Origin: Zongyangia gallinarum
GTDB taxonomy: Bacteria > Bacillota > Clostridia > Oscillospirales > Ruminococcaceae
Length of the DNA stretch: 18,751 bases
Assembly: GCA_904419315.1 (NCBI GenBank)
Contig: CAJFQY010000031.1
Span: 1-18,751, forward strand
Direction: 5' to 3'
A program made the position numbers and the translations under genes. This document shows positions 1 through 6,793 of the stretch, one piece after another; positions within the stretch are counted from its first letter, which is position 1, and each line of letters begins with the position of its first letter. Under the pieces are notes generated by a model that worked only from the letters and a program-made list of their open reading frames with translations, searched no databases and was not told the DNA's origin.

Positions 1-1
1 C

Positions 2-685
2 GGTATTATGCCGGTGCCGGCTCCTGCAACGGCTCATATTATGGAAAAATATCATATCCCTGTACAAATTACGGACAATCAGGGAGAAATGGTCACCCCC
101 ACAGGAGCTGCTATTGTAGCAGCTATTACTCACCAGTTTGGAGCACCGGCAACTATGCGCATTCAACGGGTGGGCATGGGGGCGGGAAAACGGGATTATC
201 CTAACGCCAACATTTTGCGTGCCTACCTCATTGATGAGGAAGAGGATGAATATCAGGATATGGTGGAAGTATTGGAAAGCGACCTGGACGACATGACAGG
301 GGAACAGATGGGCTACGCAATGGAGCGCTTATTTGCGCTGGGTGCCAAGGATGTCCACTATACGCCGATATTTATGAAGAAAAACCGTCCAGGCTATCAA
401 TTGACCGTTTTGTGTGATCCATCTTGTCGTGAAGATTGTATTCGGGAAATATTCAAAAATACAAGTGCAATCGGTTTGCGGCATCAAACTCAAAAACGCA
501 CGAAAATGAAGAGAGAGCTGCATGATGTAGAAACAAAATTGGGTAAAATCACAATAAAACACTGCGAATTTGGAGAAATTCATAAAAACACAGTGGAATA
601 TGAGAGGGCAAAAGAGTTGGCTGATGCAAAAAATATATCACTGGAAGATGTATATCAAGTGGCAAAATCAGAAATGCAAGCATAA
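2..685 (+). CDS. larC: LarC, nickel-pincer cofactor biosynthesis protein (5' end outside window)
   Basis: This is the C-terminal 227 residues of LarC, the CTP-dependent nickel insertase that performs the last step of nickel-pincer nucleotide (NPN) cofactor synthesis for lactate racemase and other LarA-family enzymes. The frame is open to the left edge and begins with GIMPVPAPATA, the conserved mid-protein LarC motif, so the ATG at position 8 is internal and not the start. Further family marks are TPTGAAIVAAI (visible residues about 32-42) and ESDLDDMTGEQMGYAMERL at the start of the C-terminal domain. In Lactobacillus plantarum larC is split into larC1 and larC2 joined by a frameshift; here the junction lies in one unbroken frame. 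The partner genes larB and larE would be expected to the left but cannot be seen. Stop is TAA, with no evident terminator behind it. Family identity is confident; the missing N-terminus cannot be judged. Confidence 0.9.
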   Translation, partial: GIMPVPAPATAHIMEKYHIPVQITDNQGEMVTPTGAAIVAAITHQFGAPATMRIQRVGMGAGKRDYPNANILRAYLIDEEEDEYQDMVEVLESDLDDMTGEQMGYAMERLFALGAKDVHYTPIFMKKNRPGYQLTVLCDPSCREDCIREIFKNTSAIGLRHQTQKRTKMKRELHDVETKLGKITIKHCEFGEIHKNTVEYERAKELADAKNISLEDVYQVAKSEMQA

Positions 686-689
686 AATA

Positions 690-739
690 TGCAAGAAATA
701 AAAAATATACTTGCAAAATTCTGTGTTCTGTATTAATAT
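690..739 (+). promoter_or_regulatory. Probable promoter of the aspartate aminotransferase gene, with an overlapping inverted repeat
   Basis: A -35-like TTGCAA (711-716) lies 17 nt before TAATAT (734-739), a 4/6 match to the -10 consensus. The -35 is covered by an inverted repeat, TGCAAG (690-695) and CTTGCA (710-715), and ATGCAAG occurs twice more or less in tandem (674-680 and 689-695). The repeat could be an operator or chance in AT-rich DNA. The promoter is plausible; the operator is weak. Confidence 0.4.
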
Positions 740-786
740 ATGGAGGTAAGGAAAAAAGCAGTTATCACCGAAGTGGGAGGAACACG

Positions 787-2103
787 ATGTCAGCCTATAG
801 TTTTTTGTCAAAAGATGAGCTTGAGAAACTAAAAAATGAGCTCCAGGAAAAATATGCTGCCTATCAGGCCATGAATCTGAAATTGGATATGTCTCGAGGT
901 AAACCAGGCAGTGATCAGCTGGATCTTTGCATGGATATGTTGGATATTCTCAACAGTAAGTCCTCAATGAATGCGTCAAATGGTATGGATTGCCGCAACT
1001 ATGGTATGCTGGATGGTCTGCCGGAGACAAAAGCGCTGTTTGCAGAATTATTGGGAGTGGATCCAGAAGAGGTCATTGTGGGAGGAAATTCCAGTTTGAG
1101 CCTGATGTATGATATGGTGTCTCGTTCTATGTCCCATCCCACTGTGCCGGGTATGAAACCGTGGGGTAAATGTGATAAAGTAAAGTTTTTGTGCCCTGCC
1201 CCTGGATACGATCGTCACTTTGCCATAACTGAGTTTTTTGGCGTGGAGATGATTACGGTTCCTATGGCTCCGGAAGGCCCCGACATGGACATGGTGGAGA
1301 AGCTGGTCAACAATGACGAATCAGTGAAGGGTATTTGGTGTGTTCCCAAATATTCCAATCCCCAAGGTTATACCTACTCTGATGAAACAGTCCGCCGTTT
1401 TGCAGCACTAAAACCTGCTGCCAAGGATTTCCGTATCTTCTGGGATAATGCTTACTGTGTCCATGACCTTTCTGCTCAAGGAGATCATCTCCTCAATATT
1501 ATGGAGGAATGTAAAAAGTTGGGCAGTGAGGATATGGTATATATTTTCGCTTCCACTTCAAAAATTAGCTTTTCTGGATCTGGTATTGCGGTAATGGCCG
1601 CCTCTAAAAATAATATTGACCGCATTAAAAAGCAAATGTCCTTCCAGACTATCGGATATGACAAGATTAATATGCTGCGCCATTCTCTCTACTATAAGAA
1701 TGGGGATGGGGTACGGGCCCACATGAAAAAGCATGCGGCTATTATTGCGCCTAAATTCCAGATGGTCGACACCATCTTGACGAAATATCTGGCAGGGAAA
1801 GGAATTGCAAAATGGACCAAACCCAAAGGCGGCTATTTTATTTCCTTGGATACTATGCCAGGATGTGCTAAAAAAGTGGTTGCCTTATGCAAAGAGGCAG
1901 GTGTAGTGATGACTCCGGCGGGAGCGACCTTCCCTTATGGTAAGGATCCTGAGGATCGCAATATCCGTATTGCTCCTACCTATCCTCCGATGGATGAATT
2001 GAAGACGGCGTCAGAACTGTTCTGCCTGTGCGTGGAGATGGTCAGCGTAGAAAAACTCCTGGCTGAAAAATGCCAGGAAGAAAAAGTAAGAAAGTTTGCA
2101 TAG
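787..2103 (+). CDS. Aspartate aminotransferase, class I/II fold, PF12897 (MsAspAT-like) family
   Basis: A 438-residue PLP-dependent aminotransferase, expected to interconvert aspartate/2-oxoglutarate and oxaloacetate/glutamate in the cytoplasm. The sequence matches the PF12897 group, whose mycobacterial and corynebacterial members are the main aspartate aminotransferase. Visible active-site elements in order are RGKPG (37-41, N-terminal substrate loop), GGNSSLSLM (99-107, PLP phosphate region), the NPQG motif (191-194), WDNAY (219-223, with Asp220 for the pyridine nitrogen and Tyr223) and STSKISFSGSG, with Lys259 the Schiff-base lysine. Length is normal for the family and no key residue is missing. 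The ATG is preceded by GGGAGG about 5 nt upstream. It stands alone with its own terminator behind it. Family is certain; substrate follows from family knowledge, and some members of the superfamily act as MocR-like domains, but no DNA-binding domain is present here. Confidence 0.88.
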   Translation: MSAYSFLSKDELEKLKNELQEKYAAYQAMNLKLDMSRGKPGSDQLDLCMDMLDILNSKSSMNASNGMDCRNYGMLDGLPETKALFAELLGVDPEEVIVGGNSSLSLMYDMVSRSMSHPTVPGMKPWGKCDKVKFLCPAPGYDRHFAITEFFGVEMITVPMAPEGPDMDMVEKLVNNDESVKGIWCVPKYSNPQGYTYSDETVRRFAALKPAAKDFRIFWDNAYCVHDLSAQGDHLLNIMEECKKLGSEDMVYIFASTSKISFSGSGIAVMAASKNNIDRIKKQMSFQTIGYDKINMLRHSLYYKNGDGVRAHMKKHAAIIAPKFQMVDTILTKYLAGKGIAKWTKPKGGYFISLDTMPGCAKKVVALCKEAGVVMTPAGATFPYGKDPEDRNIRIAPTYPPMDELKTASELFCLCVEMVSVEKLLAEKCQEEKVRKFA

Positions 2104-2117
2104 CCGTTTAACTTTTT

Positions 2118-2150
2118 AGGGAGATGAGTTCTCATCTCCCTTTTTCTTTT
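2118..2150 (+). terminator. Rho-independent terminator of the aspartate aminotransferase gene
   Basis: An 11-bp inverted repeat, AGGGAGATGAG followed by TT and CTCATCTCCCT (2118-2141), is followed by a T-rich run to 2150. It starts 15 nt after the stop codon. Confidence 0.93.
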
Positions 2151-2257
2151 GCATAAATTGACATCCACTGGTTGATATTTCAGAATTGCCTAAGGTCGAA
2201 CTCTGTCAGAGGGATATCCAATTCCGGAAAAAATAGAAAAATAACAAGGTTTACTGT

Positions 2258-2285
2258 TTGAACAGACAGTTGGGTGTGGTATAAT
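2258..2285 (+). promoter_or_regulatory. Promoter of purB
   Basis: TTGAAC (2258-2263) and a perfect TATAAT (2280-2285) are 16 nt apart, and a TGG just before the -10 makes it an extended -10 element. Transcription should start near 2292, leaving a leader of about 70 nt. Confidence 0.8.
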
Positions 2286-2300
2286 AAACTTTACGGTATA

Positions 2301-2332
2301 AAACGGTGTGGACTTGGGAGAGGACGCCGTTT
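2301..2332 (+). other. Stem-loop in the purB leader
   Basis: AAACGGTG (2301-2308) pairs with CGCCGTTT (2325-2332) over 8 bp (one G-T pair), enclosing a purine-rich 16-nt loop. It lies within the predicted 5' untranslated region and ends about 30 nt before the purB start. No T-run follows directly, so it is not a standard terminator. It does not show the conserved core of a purine riboswitch. Confidence 0.45.
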
Positions 2333-2361
2333 AAGGTTTTGACTAAAAATGTGGAGGGATT

Positions 2362-3795
2362 ATGTTGAATAACAGCTATGAAAGTCCGTTTTGCACCCGG
2401 TATGCTAGCCCGGAGATGCAGTTTTTATTTTCCGCAGACAAAAAGTTTACCACCTGGCGGAAGCTGTGGATTTCTCTGGCGAAAGCAGAAAAAGAGTTGG
2501 GGCTTCCCATTACACAGGAGCAAATCGACGAGCTTGTAGCCCACCAAGACGACATTAATTACGATGTTGCTAGGGAAAGGGAGAAGGCCTGCAGGCATGA
2601 CGTTATGTCACATGTCTACGCCTACGGGGTACAATGCCCCAAGGCAGAACCGATCATCCACTTAGGCGCTACCTCCTGCTATGTAGGAGACAACACCGAT
2701 GTGATCATTCTGCGGGACGCGTTGCATCTGGTGGAGAAAAAACTTGCCAATGTAATAGCGCTGCTTGCCGACTTTGCAAAGCAGTATAAGGATATGCCGG
2801 CCCTAGCCTATACTCATCTTCAGCCGGCTCAGTTGACTACCGTAGGTAAAAGAGCTACCCTTTGGATGAATGAGTTGCTCATGGATCTAAAAGAGGTTGA
2901 GTATCGCGTTTCCACTTTGCAGATGTTGGGTTCTAAAGGAACCACCGGTACCCAGGCAAGTTTTGTGGAGCTGTTTGAAGGTGACGATGAGAAGATCAAA
3001 GCGCTGGAGCAGAAAATTGCGGCAGATTTTGGATTTGATAGTGTTGTCCCGGTTTCTGGACAGACCTATTCCCGCAAAGTAGATGCCAATGTTTTAGCTA
3101 CACTATCTGGAATTGCCCAGTCCTGTAGCAAGTTTGCAAATGATCTGCGCATCCTTCAAAACTTTAAAGAAATGGAAGAACCCTTTGAGAAAAATCAGAT
3201 CGGATCATCCGCCATGCCTTACAAGCGCAATCCCATGCGCAGTGAGCGGATTTGTGCTTTGGCCCGTTACGTCATGGTAGACAGCCTCAATCCGGCCCTT
3301 ACCTCTTCGGTTCAGTGGTTTGAGAGAACACTGGATGATTCTGCCAATAAGCGGATTGCTGTGGCAGAGGCATTCCTGGGTGTAGATGCAATTTTGAATA
3401 TTATGATCAATGTATGCGATGGTTTGGTCGTATATCCTAAGGTTATTTATCAGCGTGTGATGAAGGAACTTCCTTTCATGGCTACAGAGAATATTATGAT
3501 GAGCGCTGTGAAAAAAGGCGGTGACCGGCAGCAGCTTCATGAAAAGCTGCGGGTTCATTCTATTGCGGCGGCCAAGGTGGTCAAAGAAGAGGGCGGCGAG
3601 AACGACCTCATCGACAGAATCTGTGCTGATCCTGATTTTCAGTTGAAAAAGGAAGAGATAGAAGCGATTTTGGAGCCGAAAAACTTCACAGGAAGAGCTG
3701 CCAAACAGGTTGATGAGTTCATTGAAAATGAAATTAATCCTGTACTTTCCCGTTATCAAGACGTTTTGGGGGAAAAAGTTAGTCTTTCCGTCTAA
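2362..3795 (+). CDS. purB: Adenylosuccinate lyase
   Basis: PurB (477 aa) cleaves adenylosuccinate to AMP and fumarate and SAICAR to AICAR and fumarate in purine synthesis. It belongs to the fumarase/aspartase superfamily. Marks in order are RHDVMSHVYAYG (78-89, conserved His-Asp), HLGATSCYVGDNTD (about 100-113), AYTHLQPAQLTTVGKR (general acid/base His region) and the superfamily signature GSSAMPYKRNPMRSE with the flexible catalytic loop serine. The length fits the longer subclass of about 475 residues common in Clostridia and eukaryotes, not the ~430-residue Bacillus type. The ATG is preceded by GGAGGG at 7-8 nt. It is monocistronic by layout: its own promoter in front and a separate promoter for secD behind. 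Confident. Confidence 0.96.
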   Translation: MLNNSYESPFCTRYASPEMQFLFSADKKFTTWRKLWISLAKAEKELGLPITQEQIDELVAHQDDINYDVAREREKACRHDVMSHVYAYGVQCPKAEPIIHLGATSCYVGDNTDVIILRDALHLVEKKLANVIALLADFAKQYKDMPALAYTHLQPAQLTTVGKRATLWMNELLMDLKEVEYRVSTLQMLGSKGTTGTQASFVELFEGDDEKIKALEQKIAADFGFDSVVPVSGQTYSRKVDANVLATLSGIAQSCSKFANDLRILQNFKEMEEPFEKNQIGSSAMPYKRNPMRSERICALARYVMVDSLNPALTSSVQWFERTLDDSANKRIAVAEAFLGVDAILNIMINVCDGLVVYPKVIYQRVMKELPFMATENIMMSAVKKGGDRQQLHEKLRVHSIAAAKVVKEEGGENDLIDRICADPDFQLKKEEIEAILEPKNFTGRAAKQVDEFIENEINPVLSRYQDVLGEKVSLSV

Positions 3796-3798
3796 AAA

Positions 3799-3834
3799 TT
3801 GGGTGTAAATTTTGGCTTTCACGATATCACCCAA
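3799..3834 (+). terminator. Stem-loop just behind purB, possible weak terminator
   Basis: TTGGGTG (3799-3805) pairs perfectly with CACCCAA (3828-3834) across a 22-nt loop, 3 nt after the purB stop. There is no clean T-run after it, so it may be a weak terminator, an mRNA 3'-end structure, or an operator for the promoter that follows at once. Confidence 0.35.
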
Positions 3835-3847
3835 AAGTCTGATTTGT

Positions 3848-3876
3848 TTGACTTTTATATTGCGAAACGATATAAT
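3848..3876 (+). promoter_or_regulatory. Promoter of secD-secF
   Basis: TTGACT (3848-3853) and TATAAT (3871-3876) are separated by exactly 17 nt, 11 of 12 consensus bases. Start of transcription is expected near 3883, giving an unusually long leader of about 165 nt before the secD ATG. Confidence 0.85.
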
Positions 3877-3882
3877 AAGTTC

Positions 3883-4049
3883 CATCAGTGTTTAAACATA
3901 AGAATTTGTTATTTTCTCATAAAGTTGTGGGAACTGAACTTGAAAAAGCTTTCCTCTTTGGGAGAAAGTTACAAATTTTGCATAGGACGGGCTCCGTAGT
4001 GTGGAGTGGTCCCGGTGTTTAGACGAGAGTAAATTTGGAGGAAAGGTAC
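3883..4049 (+). promoter_or_regulatory. Long, potentially structured secD leader with SD and anti-SD elements
   Basis: The leader contains CTTTCCTC (3949-3956), exactly complementary to GAGGAAAG (4038-4045) in the secD ribosome site, extendable by a U-G pair. The same CTTTCCTC can instead pair locally with GAGAAAG (3962-3968), extended outwards to 3947-3970 with one bulged C. A second hairpin pairs CTCC (3992-3995) with GGAG (4003-4006), with CGGG (3988-3991) able to pair with CCCG (4011-4014). The first two foldings exclude each other. This suggests translational control of secD, but I recognise no known riboswitch or T-box core. Confidence 0.45.
3940..3999 (+). CDS. Candidate secD leader peptide ending in Arg-Ala-Pro-stop
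   Basis: A 19-codon frame lies wholly inside the predicted secD leader. A TTG at 3940 follows a GTGGGA (3927-3932) at a 7-nt spacing, and the peptide would be MKKLSSLGESYKFCIGRAP. The frame itself is open much further upstream (to 3799) but with no good ribosome site after the expected transcription start. The RAP end resembles the RAPP/RAPG arrest motifs of the SecDF- and YidC-linked peptides ApdP and ApdA, and loosely the SecM GIRAGP end. The Arg-Ala-Pro codons form the 5' arm of the CTCC/GGAG hairpin. Against it: a weak non-ATG start, no membrane or signal segment, a length too short to leave the exit tunnel, and a competing open frame. Treat it as a hypothesis, not an established gene. 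Confidence 0.22.
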   Translation: MKKLSSLGESYKFCIGRAP

Positions 4050-5441
4050 ATGAAAAGAGTTGGAAAACCAGTATTTTTCATTGTCCTGGTGCTGATTATT
4101 GCTCTGACCTATACCGCTTTTTTCGGAGTTTATACCTATAATGGTGACATCCGGAGTACGGTGATTAAGGGAGCAGAGGACATCCGTTGGGGTATTGATA
4201 TCCGCGGTGGTGTCGATGTAACCTTCAGCCCACCAGAGGGATATGATGCTACAGATGATGAAATGGCTGCGGCTGAATCTGTAATCCAGGTTCGTCTTGT
4301 GTCACAGAATATCACCGACAGCGAAGTTTACACCGATTACAACAAGGACAGAATTATTGTCCGTTTCCCGTGGAGGGCGGACGAGACAAACTTCGATCCT
4401 CAGGAAGCGATTGCCGAGCTAGGAGAGACTGCTCTGCTTACCTTCCGCGAGGGTGTGGAGACGGATGACAGCGGCAAGCCAACTGGTGTTACTGCAGAGA
4501 ATATCATCCTTTCAGGCTCCGATGTCAAACATGCAGAGCCAATGGTTTTAACAGAAACAAACGAATACGTGGTTTCTTTGGAACTAGAGGACAGCGGAAA
4601 GGAAAAATTTGCAGAAGCGACTACACGGCTTGCTGGTAATGGCGTCATCTCCATCTGGATGGATGATACTTTGATTTCTTACCCCGAGGTCAATGAGGCC
4701 ATTACTGATGGTCAAGCCATGATTTCTGGCGGTTTTACAGCTGAAACTGCAAAAGATCTGGCAGATAGAATTAATTCTGGTGCGCTGCCCTTCCAACTGG
4801 AGACTGTGAACTATAACACTATTAATCCGACCTTGGGCCTTGGCGCAAAAGATGCTATGGTACTGGCTGGTTTCATTGCATTTGCGCTAGTCTCCTTATT
4901 CCTTATCATCGTTTATCGGTTGACTGGCGTGGTTGCAATGATCGCGCTGGCTGGTCAGATGGCTTGTAGTATTGCTGCGGTTACCGGCTATTTCTCCTTT
5001 ATCCCAAGCTTTACATTAACCCTCCCCGGTATTGCTGGTATTATTCTTTCCATTGGTGTTGGTGTAGACGCTAACGTTATCACATCAGAACGTATTAAAG
5101 AGGAAATTCGTACAGGTAAGAGTTTAGATGGCTGTATTGATTTGGGATTCTCCCGAGCTTTCTCAGCAATTTTTGACGGAAATATCACCGTGATATTTGT
5201 CGCGGTTATTCTTATGGGTGCCTTTGGACCTCCGTCCAGTTTGTTTGCGACTATTCTGTCTCCGCTGTTCCAATTCTTTGGTCAGTCCACGGCGGGTGCA
5301 GTTTATTCTTTCGGCTACACCCTCTTGGTAGGTATTTTCCTAAACTTTATATTTGGTGTTACAGCGTCTCGATTGATGCTAAAGTCGCTGTCTAGATTTA
5401 AACCATTAAGAAAAGCTTGGTTGTATGGAGGTAAAAAATAA
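4050..5441 (+). CDS. secD: Protein translocase subunit SecD
   Basis: SecD (463 aa) pairs with SecF to form the RND-type accessory complex that uses the proton gradient to pull exported proteins through SecYEG. There is an N-terminal membrane helix (about 8-27), then RWGIDIRGGVDVTF (the conserved D1 motif), a large extracytoplasmic domain to about residue 260, and five membrane helices in the C-terminal third. GVGVDANVITSERIKEE carries Asp340 at the position of E. coli SecD D519, so the SecD proton-pathway aspartate is kept. A TTG at 4035 would add five residues, but GGAGG (4037-4041) lies inside that extension and sits 8 nt before the ATG at 4050, so that ATG is chosen. It overlaps secF by one base. 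Confident. Confidence 0.95.
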   Translation: MKRVGKPVFFIVLVLIIALTYTAFFGVYTYNGDIRSTVIKGAEDIRWGIDIRGGVDVTFSPPEGYDATDDEMAAAESVIQVRLVSQNITDSEVYTDYNKDRIIVRFPWRADETNFDPQEAIAELGETALLTFREGVETDDSGKPTGVTAENIILSGSDVKHAEPMVLTETNEYVVSLELEDSGKEKFAEATTRLAGNGVISIWMDDTLISYPEVNEAITDGQAMISGGFTAETAKDLADRINSGALPFQLETVNYNTINPTLGLGAKDAMVLAGFIAFALVSLFLIIVYRLTGVVAMIALAGQMACSIAAVTGYFSFIPSFTLTLPGIAGIILSIGVGVDANVITSERIKEEIRTGKSLDGCIDLGFSRAFSAIFDGNITVIFVAVILMGAFGPPSSLFATILSPLFQFFGQSTAGAVYSFGYTLLVGIFLNFIFGVTASRLMLKSLSRFKPLRKAWLYGGKK

Positions 5442-6376
5442 TGAAACCTGATTTTGTTTCTAAAAATAAAATCTTCTACACATTGAGCATTTCCCTGATG
5501 GTGCTGACGGTGATTTTCACTTTTCTGTTTGGACTCAATCTGGATATTCAGTTCAAAGGTGGTTCGATTATCTCCTATTCTTATAGTGGGGAGCTAAACA
5601 CCGATGATGTTCAGGCTGTAGCAGAAAACACGTTGGGCGAGCAAGTTGCAGTACAGGGAAAGACGGATGTGGCTACCGGCAATTCTGCAATTGATATTTC
5701 TCTTGGAGCAGAGCGTGGCCTGTCTTTGGATGAGATTGACGGATTGACAGCGGCGCTTCAAGAAGCTTATCCGGACAATTCTATTTCCATGACGGATTCC
5801 AATAACGTGGATCCGACGATTGGACGGGAGTTTTTTGCAAAATGCATGGTTGCAGTTGCATTTGCCGTAGTGCTCATGATCATTTTTATTGCTTTTCGCT
5901 TTAGAAAAATCGGTGGTTTGTCAGCAGGCGTTATGTGTATGCTGGCACTTCTCCACGACATGATTATGGTGTATGCCACCTTTGTTGTGTGTCGTTTCCC
6001 CATCAATGAAAACTTTATTGTTGCTATTTTGACGATTCTTGGCTATTCGATTAACAACACCATCGTGGTATATGACCGGATTCGTGAGAATAAACGTCTC
6101 AGCGGCAGTAAGATGAGTATTCGTGAGTTGGTCAACTTGAGTATAGGACAATCTGTGACTCGCGCGGTTAATACCACTGTAGCGACAGTGATCGCGCTGT
6201 CGGTTATCTGCGTTGTTGCCCTAATCTATAGTGTTGAATCCATTATGTCTTTTGCGTTCCCCATGATGATTGGTATGATCTCAGGTGTTTACACCTCCTT
6301 GTTTATTGCACCTACCCTGTGGGTGGTTTGGCAGGAGCACAAGCTTAAGAAGAAAACTCAGGTCGAAGCTGCATAA
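5441..6376 (+). CDS. secF: Protein translocase subunit SecF, with Asn at the conserved proton-pathway Asp
   Basis: SecF (311 aa) is the partner of SecD. It has an N-terminal helix (about 12-32), the motif LNLDIQFKGGSII (D1), a short extracytoplasmic domain to about residue 125 ending near DPTIGREF, and five C-terminal membrane helices. The TM motif normally written GYSxNDTxVVxDRIREN reads GYSINNTIVVYDRIREN here: codon AAC at 6056-6058 gives Asn206 where E. coli has Asp213 and Thermus SecDF has Asp637. The frame is otherwise intact and all other motifs are present, so this is not decay. Start is the ATG overlapping the secD stop (TAATG), with GGAGG at 5427-5431. Translational coupling with secD is likely. 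Confidence 0.95.
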   Translation: MKPDFVSKNKIFYTLSISLMVLTVIFTFLFGLNLDIQFKGGSIISYSYSGELNTDDVQAVAENTLGEQVAVQGKTDVATGNSAIDISLGAERGLSLDEIDGLTAALQEAYPDNSISMTDSNNVDPTIGREFFAKCMVAVAFAVVLMIIFIAFRFRKIGGLSAGVMCMLALLHDMIMVYATFVVCRFPINENFIVAILTILGYSINNTIVVYDRIRENKRLSGSKMSIRELVNLSIGQSVTRAVNTTVATVIALSVICVVALIYSVESIMSFAFPMMIGMISGVYTSLFIAPTLWVVWQEHKLKKKTQVEAA

Positions 6377-6381
6377 TACTC

Positions 6382-6428
6382 ACATATAATAAAAGGCATG
6401 GCCATTGGCCATGCCTTTTATTATATGT
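6382..6428. terminator. Bidirectional terminator between secF and the reverse small membrane gene
   Basis: A perfect 22-bp stem (6382-6403 with 6407-6428) closes a 3-nt loop. The core is GGCATGGCC/GGCCATGCC, flanked by AT-rich arms that supply the T-rich tail on both strands. It lies between convergent genes and serves both. Confidence 0.9.
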
Positions 6429-6432
6429 ATTT

Positions 6433-6687
6433 TTATATGGGATGGAATTTTTGAAAAATATCAATAAGGATAGAGGCGATCAAAGAGGATAGAAAACAGG
6501 GATAGGCTGTTTGACTGAGGGCACGTATTAAGTTGAGAGTTTGTAGCATATCTGGTACAATAGGAAGTAAATAAAAAATGATTAAAGCCATGGCATATAA
6601 GCCGCAACCGAGGACAGTCCCCATAATCAGGAGCTGTAGTGAAAACTCACTGATGCGGTCTAGGCTTTTAAAAAAACTCAATTTCAT
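6433..6687 (-). CDS. Small membrane protein of unknown function (84 aa)
   Basis: I do not recognise the family. The 84-residue protein has a basic N-terminus (MKLSFFKSLDRIS), a hydrophobic helix of about residues 17-41 (LLIMGTVLGCGLYAMALIIF and on), a short polar loop, and a second hydrophobic stretch of about residues 61-78. It therefore looks like a two-helix inner-membrane protein with both ends in the cytoplasm. It is judged real because its ATG follows AGGAG at an 8-nt spacing, and because the strong bidirectional terminator 4 nt beyond its stop fits a convergent gene. It is transcribed opposite to both neighbours and shares its upstream gap with the sugar isomerase gene. Confidence 0.65.
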   Translation of the reverse strand: MKLSFFKSLDRISEFSLQLLIMGTVLGCGLYAMALIIFYLLPIVPDMLQTLNLIRALSQTAYPCFLSSLIASILIDIFQKFHPI

Positions 6688-6701
6688 GGGATCAACTCCT
6701 A

Positions 6702-6729
6702 TTGACTTATGGTATCATAATAATAGAGT
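6702..6729 (+). promoter_or_regulatory. Possible promoter of the TIM-barrel gene
   Basis: TTGACT (6702-6707) lies 16 nt before TAGAGT (6724-6729), a weak -10. The gap of about 106 nt must also hold the promoter for the reverse gene, for which I see no convincing element. Confidence 0.4.
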
Positions 6730-6793
6730 ATAAACAATAAAGAAATTTTTCCAGAATCATGGATATAAATAGAAGAAAGAGATGAGGTGTCAG

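Noticed and set aside
2150..2361. Purine riboswitch or PurR box before purB
   Set aside because: The conserved riboswitch core is absent, and only a single CGAAC-like word (near 2198) is present without an inverted partner.
3205..3885. A 226-codon reverse open frame opposite the end of purB
   Set aside because: It lies antisense to conserved purB coding sequence; low-complexity translation and no ribosome site indicate a shadow frame.
3799..3939. Extension of the RAP frame upstream to a TTG at 3799
   Set aside because: It crosses the strong secDF promoter, so most transcripts would lack it, and no ribosome site precedes the TTG.
3985..4016. T-box element in the secD leader
   Set aside because: GTGGTCCCG superficially recalls the T-box antiterminator word but lacks AGGGTGGNACCGCG and the upstream specifier loop.
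3888..4022. A 44-codon GTG-started frame across the secD leader, ending WSGPGV-stop
   Set aside because: It has no ribosome site, begins almost at the expected transcription start, and overlaps the RAP frame. Kept only as a reason for caution about either leader peptide.
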